DNA from: Acidobacteriaceae bacterium | GTDB taxonomy: Bacteria > Acidobacteriota > Terriglobia > Terriglobales > Acidobacteriaceae | Direction of reading: 5' to 3' | DNA: 56,879 nucleotides | NCBI GenBank assembly: GCA_030041305.1 | Contig: JASHOC010000237.1 | Span: 1-56,879, forward strand | Shown here: positions 53,679 through 56,879 of the stretch, one piece after another | Layout: the number at the start of each line of letters is the position of its first letter | Numbering within the stretch: position 1 is the first letter of the stretch | Program-made: the position numbers and the translations under genes | Notes under the pieces: model-generated | Database searches by the model: none | Told to the model about the DNA's origin: nothing | What the model saw: only the letters and a program-made list of their open reading frames with translations

Positions 53679-55976
53679 TTGAACATTGCGCTTGCGTCCA
53701 AAGCCGGTCGGTTCCGCGCCGGACTCCTGCGCAAGCATGGTTTCGCCTTGCGCCTTATGGGATGTTTTCTCGCCGTAGGGTCGGCGACGGTTTTGAGCGG
53801 CCTCGCGCCCGAAGCCAATCTGATCTGGCTCGCCAACGGCGTCCTGCTCGCTTACCTGCTCCTCGCGCCTCGCAAGCGATGGCCCGGTTATCTATGCGCT
53901 GCTTACGCCGCCCAATTGTCCGGAAGCCTGCTCACTGGTTATCACGATGTCATCATTGCACTCGTTCTCACCCTCGTTCTCATCCTCCTCAATCTGTGCG
54001 AATCCCTGGTGAGCGCGCTGCTCCTTCGCCGCCGTTCCACCGATCTCCCCGATTTCACGAGTCCCGCGTACATCGCCCGATTCGTCGCCTTCGGAGTTTT
54101 TGCCGGTCCTGCCCTCGTGGCATTGGTCGCTGCGTCGATCTCGCCGTGGCACTCTTCCTCTTCACTGTGGTCCACTTCGTCTCCAGACATCGAGTTCCTG
54201 GAGTGGTTTGGCACCGACGCCCTCGGAGTGTGTGTCGCTACTCCCGCCTGTGTGGCCATCTTCCGCACCCGCATCCGAAGCTCGCTCCTCTCCTTGAAGC
54301 CTTGGGCTCACTTACTTCCCGTGCTGGCTTGCACCGTCGGCGCATTCGCCCAGGCCCGTCTGCCGATGCCCTTCCTCCTTTATCCGCTCCTGGTTCTGGT
54401 TCTGCTTCGCCTCGGTCTCGGATGGGCGGCTTTGGCCACCCTCTTTGTCGCCGGCTTGGCCACTTCGTTCACGGTTCACGGTCTGGGCCCGTTTGCCGCA
54501 ACCGGCTCCATCACGCCTTTCGCATCGGCCACTCTTCTGCAACTCTTCATCGCCGCCGCGATGGTCGTCCTTTATAGCGTCTCCATCGTGATTGAAAACT
54601 TGCGCGCCACCGAGCGCCGACTGCAGGAGGTCGTCGCTATCCACAATCTAGTCACTGAAAACTCGCGCGATATCATCCTGCTCTCGGATTTGCGCGGCGT
54701 ACCCACCTACATTTCGCCCGCTGTATCTGCCCTCACTGGCTGGAAACCCAGTGAAACCATGCATCGCGGTTTCGCCGACGTTGCCCACCCCGAAGACCTT
54801 CCCAGAATTGAAGAGGCCATCGGCTCTCTCCGCAGCGGCGCAGAGATCGCAAATGTCGAGTACCGCGTCAAGGTGCGCAGCGGAGGCTATGTGTGGGTCG
54901 AGAGCAGCCTTCGCCCGCTGCATGATCGGCTTACCGGTGTCAGCAACGGAATTCTGCAGATTGTTCGCGATATCAGCGAGCGCAAGGCCACTGAAGCCGT
55001 CCGGCAGCTTCAGCGCTCTCTAATTGACGCCATCCACGATGTGTCCCTTGACGGCATCCTCGTCGTTGACCACAACCAGAACGTTGTCTCCTGCAATCGA
55101 AGATTCGGAGAGGTTTGGAACCTCGATCTCCCCGAATGCCTCCCCGGCCACCTTGAAAAGAGCAATGGCTTTCCCGATGCGCAGCTCCTTTCTCAAGCAT
55201 TGACCCGAGTCAAGGATCCGGAACTGTTTCTCGAGCGTGTGCAGGACCTCTATGTGAATCCCGATAAAAAGGATCATTGCGAAGTCGCCTTGAATGACGG
55301 CCGGACCCTCGAACGCTACAGCACCTGCCTGCGCAGCAAAGACGGCCAGTACCTCGGACGAGTCTGGTTCTTTCGCGACATCAGCGCGCACAAGTTCGCC
55401 GAGCAGCAACTCGCCGAAGCCTACCATGCGGCCGAAACCCTCGCCGTCACCGACGCGCTCACCGGGCTCGCCAACCGCCGGCAATTCGACATGTGCCTTG
55501 CCAAGGAGTGGCGTCGCGGCTTGCGCGATCGAACGCCCCTTTCACTACTCATCATCGACGCCGACCTCTTCAAGTCCTATAACGACACCTACGGTCATCT
55601 GCCTGGTGACCACTGCCTCAAAATGATCGCCGAAGCCACGCAGAGCGTCGTCTCCAGGCCCGGCGATCTCGTGGCCCGCTTCGGCGGCGAGGAATTTGCC
55701 GTCGTCCTGCCGAACACTGGCATCAGCGGCGCCATGCGGACGGCTCACAATGTCTGCGTGGCCGTGCGCAACTGCCGGCTTCCCCATTCTGCCCACCCCG
55801 CAGGTATCGTCACGGTTTCCGTCGGTTGCGCCGCCCTCCTTCCGCAGTTGGGCCAACACGCTGCCGCGCTCGTTGACTGCGCCGACAAGGCCCTCTACGA
55901 AGCCAAGCGCACGGGCCGCAACTGCGTTGTCGACTATCGGCCGGCAGACGAAGCCGGCGCCACACTCAGGAGGTGA
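53679..55976 (+). CDS. diguanylate cyclase with MASE1 sensor and two PAS domains
   Basis: Makes cyclic di-GMP from GTP; inner membrane. A MASE1-type sensor of about 8-9 TM helices fills residues 1-310 (LSGLAPEANLIWLANGVLLA, LEWFGTDALGVCVATPA). The first PAS/PAC domain (ILLSDLRGVPTYISPAVSAL ... VWVESSLRPLHDR) and a second (GILVVDHNQNVVSCNRRFGE ... RVWFFRDISAHK) follow. The GGDEF domain starts at ALTGLANRRQFD; its signature is GGEEF in RFGGEEFAVVLPNTG, so it should be active. TTG at 53679 has GGGAG 7 bases upstream and gives 765 residues; the open frame reaches 53490. It may control exopolysaccharide made by the nearby operon. Confidence 0.92.
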   Translation: MNIALASKAGRFRAGLLRKHGFALRLMGCFLAVGSATVLSGLAPEANLIWLANGVLLAYLLLAPRKRWPGYLCAAYAAQLSGSLLTGYHDVIIALVLTLVLILLNLCESLVSALLLRRRSTDLPDFTSPAYIARFVAFGVFAGPALVALVAASISPWHSSSSLWSTSSPDIEFLEWFGTDALGVCVATPACVAIFRTRIRSSLLSLKPWAHLLPVLACTVGAFAQARLPMPFLLYPLLVLVLLRLGLGWAALATLFVAGLATSFTVHGLGPFAATGSITPFASATLLQLFIAAAMVVLYSVSIVIENLRATERRLQEVVAIHNLVTENSRDIILLSDLRGVPTYISPAVSALTGWKPSETMHRGFADVAHPEDLPRIEEAIGSLRSGAEIANVEYRVKVRSGGYVWVESSLRPLHDRLTGVSNGILQIVRDISERKATEAVRQLQRSLIDAIHDVSLDGILVVDHNQNVVSCNRRFGEVWNLDLPECLPGHLEKSNGFPDAQLLSQALTRVKDPELFLERVQDLYVNPDKKDHCEVALNDGRTLERYSTCLRSKDGQYLGRVWFFRDISAHKFAEQQLAEAYHAAETLAVTDALTGLANRRQFDMCLAKEWRRGLRDRTPLSLLIIDADLFKSYNDTYGHLPGDHCLKMIAEATQSVVSRPGDLVARFGGEEFAVVLPNTGISGAMRTAHNVCVAVRNCRLPHSAHPAGIVTVSVGCAALLPQLGQHAAALVDCADKALYEAKRTGRNCVVDYRPADEAGATLRR

Positions 55977-56006
55977 TTCGGGCTGTTACCACGATTGGGG
56001 CGGCAT

Positions 56007-56072
56007 TCCCTCGTTCCCTTGGTCCCCTAAATCCCCAAGTCCCTCAGTCCCTGCCTTCTCGCTCCCTCGTCT
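56007..56072. repeat. intergenic repeat of the GGGAC family (reverse orientation)
   Basis: TTCCCTTGGTCCCC, CCCCAAGTCCCTCAGTCCCT and CGCTCCCTCG in a row, the reverse complement of GGGACTGAGGGACTTGGGG. It follows the cyclase gene as the others follow ilvE and tamB. Confidence 0.7.
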
Positions 56073-56466
56073 CTGTTCCCCGCCGTAGCGCCTGTCAAGC
56101 CCCCAACTCCCATTGATCCGTCTCAACCCCTTGATTGTGAGTCACTTCAGCTCCGGCTCCCAATTACTTGTTATTTTTCGCCGCTTGATACACTCATCTT
56201 GTATGCGGCGGTTTGCCTTTGCTCGGCAGCGCAGTTCGGGGATCAAGATGGCTTACCATCGTGTCCGCGTGGTTGGACCGTCCCCGCGAGAATTTCCAAT
56301 GCGGCCGAGGGATCAAAGCCTTCAAAAACGTGCGTAACTCCTTTGTTTTGCTTAATCTGCAAATAACTGCCTTGTTTTGCTATATTTGCGTCGATTTGAC
56401 GCGCCTAAACCGCTCTAATTAGGCCGCTTACCGACAGAATGGGGGGAGGGGGGGTGGGCATAAGCG
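56073..56466. other. non-coding stretch with an AT-rich direct repeat
   Basis: About 390 bases. TTGTTTTGCTTAATCTGC and TTGTTTTGCTATATTTGC occur 30 bases apart at 56343-56391. Short frames on either strand match nothing. Confidence 0.35.
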
Positions 56467-56873
56467 CTAAGATAAGCGTTCGAGCTGGGGCCTTCGTTTG
56501 CGGTTGGGTTCAGCGAGAGCGAAGGCGATGTGGTTCCATCGGTGGAGCACGGTGTGGAGAGGCAGATGGGGAGCTACGGCGGTTCTCCAATTCCCGTGGA
56601 GTTTTGAGGGGCGTGCCGGGTGGCGTTTTCTTGGGAAAAACGCCACTCAACGTTCGAGGTTCTGCTCTACACCAATTGGAGAACCGCTATAGCCCGCACC
56701 GCCGTCTCGCGCAGCGACCAGCCGCAACCGGCGTGCAACAACAGCGTGCGCAGCAAGGCTTCAACGGAAGCAAAATCCCGCAAACGCCTTATGGCCCCGC
56801 TGCTGCGTCCTTCCTGTTCCCAGCCGGCCGGAAAAAGGCCCAGCAGCACCTGCCAATCTTCCATCTCAGGCAT
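56467..56873 (-). pseudogene. IS4-type transposase remnant interrupted by the 117-bp repeat
   Basis: From ATG 56873 the minus strand reads WQVLLGLFPAGWEQEGRSSG, IRRLRDFASVEALLRTLLLH and GWSLRETAVRA, the N-terminus of IS4-family DDE transposases, and then enters the 117-bp repeat at 56691. Beyond the repeat an open frame (HTVLHRWNHIAFALAEPNRK, RRPQLERLS) runs to a stop at 56467 and might be the rest of the gene. The DDE catalytic domain is not present, so the element is inactive. The second half is only tentatively assigned. Confidence 0.55.
56575..56691 (+). repeat. 117-bp interspersed repeat, copy 5
   Basis: Full-length copy with GTGCCGGG in place of GTGCCAGG. It lies inside a minus-strand transposase gene: the transposase frame runs into its right end directly after ETAVRA. 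Confidence 0.9.
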
Positions 56874-56879
56874 GCACCG

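Overview
The window reads like chromosomal DNA of an Acidobacteriota (Acidobacteriia-type) Gram-negative bacterium. It is GC-rich and carries an ADOP-type MacB/FtsX permease, a BamA/TamB-class envelope cluster, remnants of an Oar-like TonB-dependent barrel protein, large secreted haem proteins and many short GGGAC-type intergenic repeats. This placement is an inference from gene content; no rRNA or tRNA gene is visible.

Left part (1-13.9 kb): a PQQ-dependent dehydrogenase with one in-frame stop lies behind a dihaem cytochrome c, both on the minus strand. Then follow an ADOP permease, purS, a pyrophosphatase gene with a one-base frameshift, a DinB protein, a Tat-exported amidohydrolase, an aldose 1-epimerase-like protein, an M61 peptidase, ilvE and a quinone oxidoreductase. 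A clean bidirectional terminator separates the last gene from lon. Middle (13.9-33.9 kb): lon; an ECF sigma factor with a soluble zinc anti-sigma factor; an outer-membrane biogenesis operon (Omp85/BamA-like, SurA-N-like chaperone, TamB); gpmI; a decayed HTH antitoxin; an HxxxCxxC membrane protein; a WalJ-type MBL hydrolase; a VOC protein; a LytS-type sensor kinase; a GNAT acetyltransferase; and ribA.

Accessory stretch (33.9-37.5 kb): a 117-bp repeat, an 80-bp-phased direct repeat, a 47-residue peptide made almost only of Met/Gln/Glu, two unrecognised small proteins, a tyrosine recombinase lacking its catalytic C-terminus, and the scrambled remains of a TonB-dependent barrel gene. Housekeeping genes resume with nagA, recG, an 11-haem cytochrome c fused to a cytochrome b561-type membrane domain, and a small beta-barrel protein.

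From 44.2 to 45.7 kb there is no convincing gene, but there are three distinct repeat structures, including a cluster of DnaA-box-like nonamers. GC skew of the forward strand also appears to change sign across this region. On the right (45.7-51.8 kb) is an exopolysaccharide export operon (Wzz-Wza fusion, Wzy-like polymerase, MurJ/Wzx-like flippase, DUF2334 deacetylase), followed by an enolase-superfamily enzyme, a MASE1-PAS-PAS-GGDEF diguanylate cyclase and a transposase gene broken by the fifth copy of the 117-bp repeat.

The strongest unexplained signals are the five equal-length 117-bp repeats with terminal inverted repeats, the Met/Gln/Glu peptide locus, the Wzz-Wza fusion, and the repeat-rich gene desert at 44.4-45.4 kb. 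Several core genes (ppa, the PQQ dehydrogenase) carry single-base lesions that may be sequencing errors rather than true pseudogenes.
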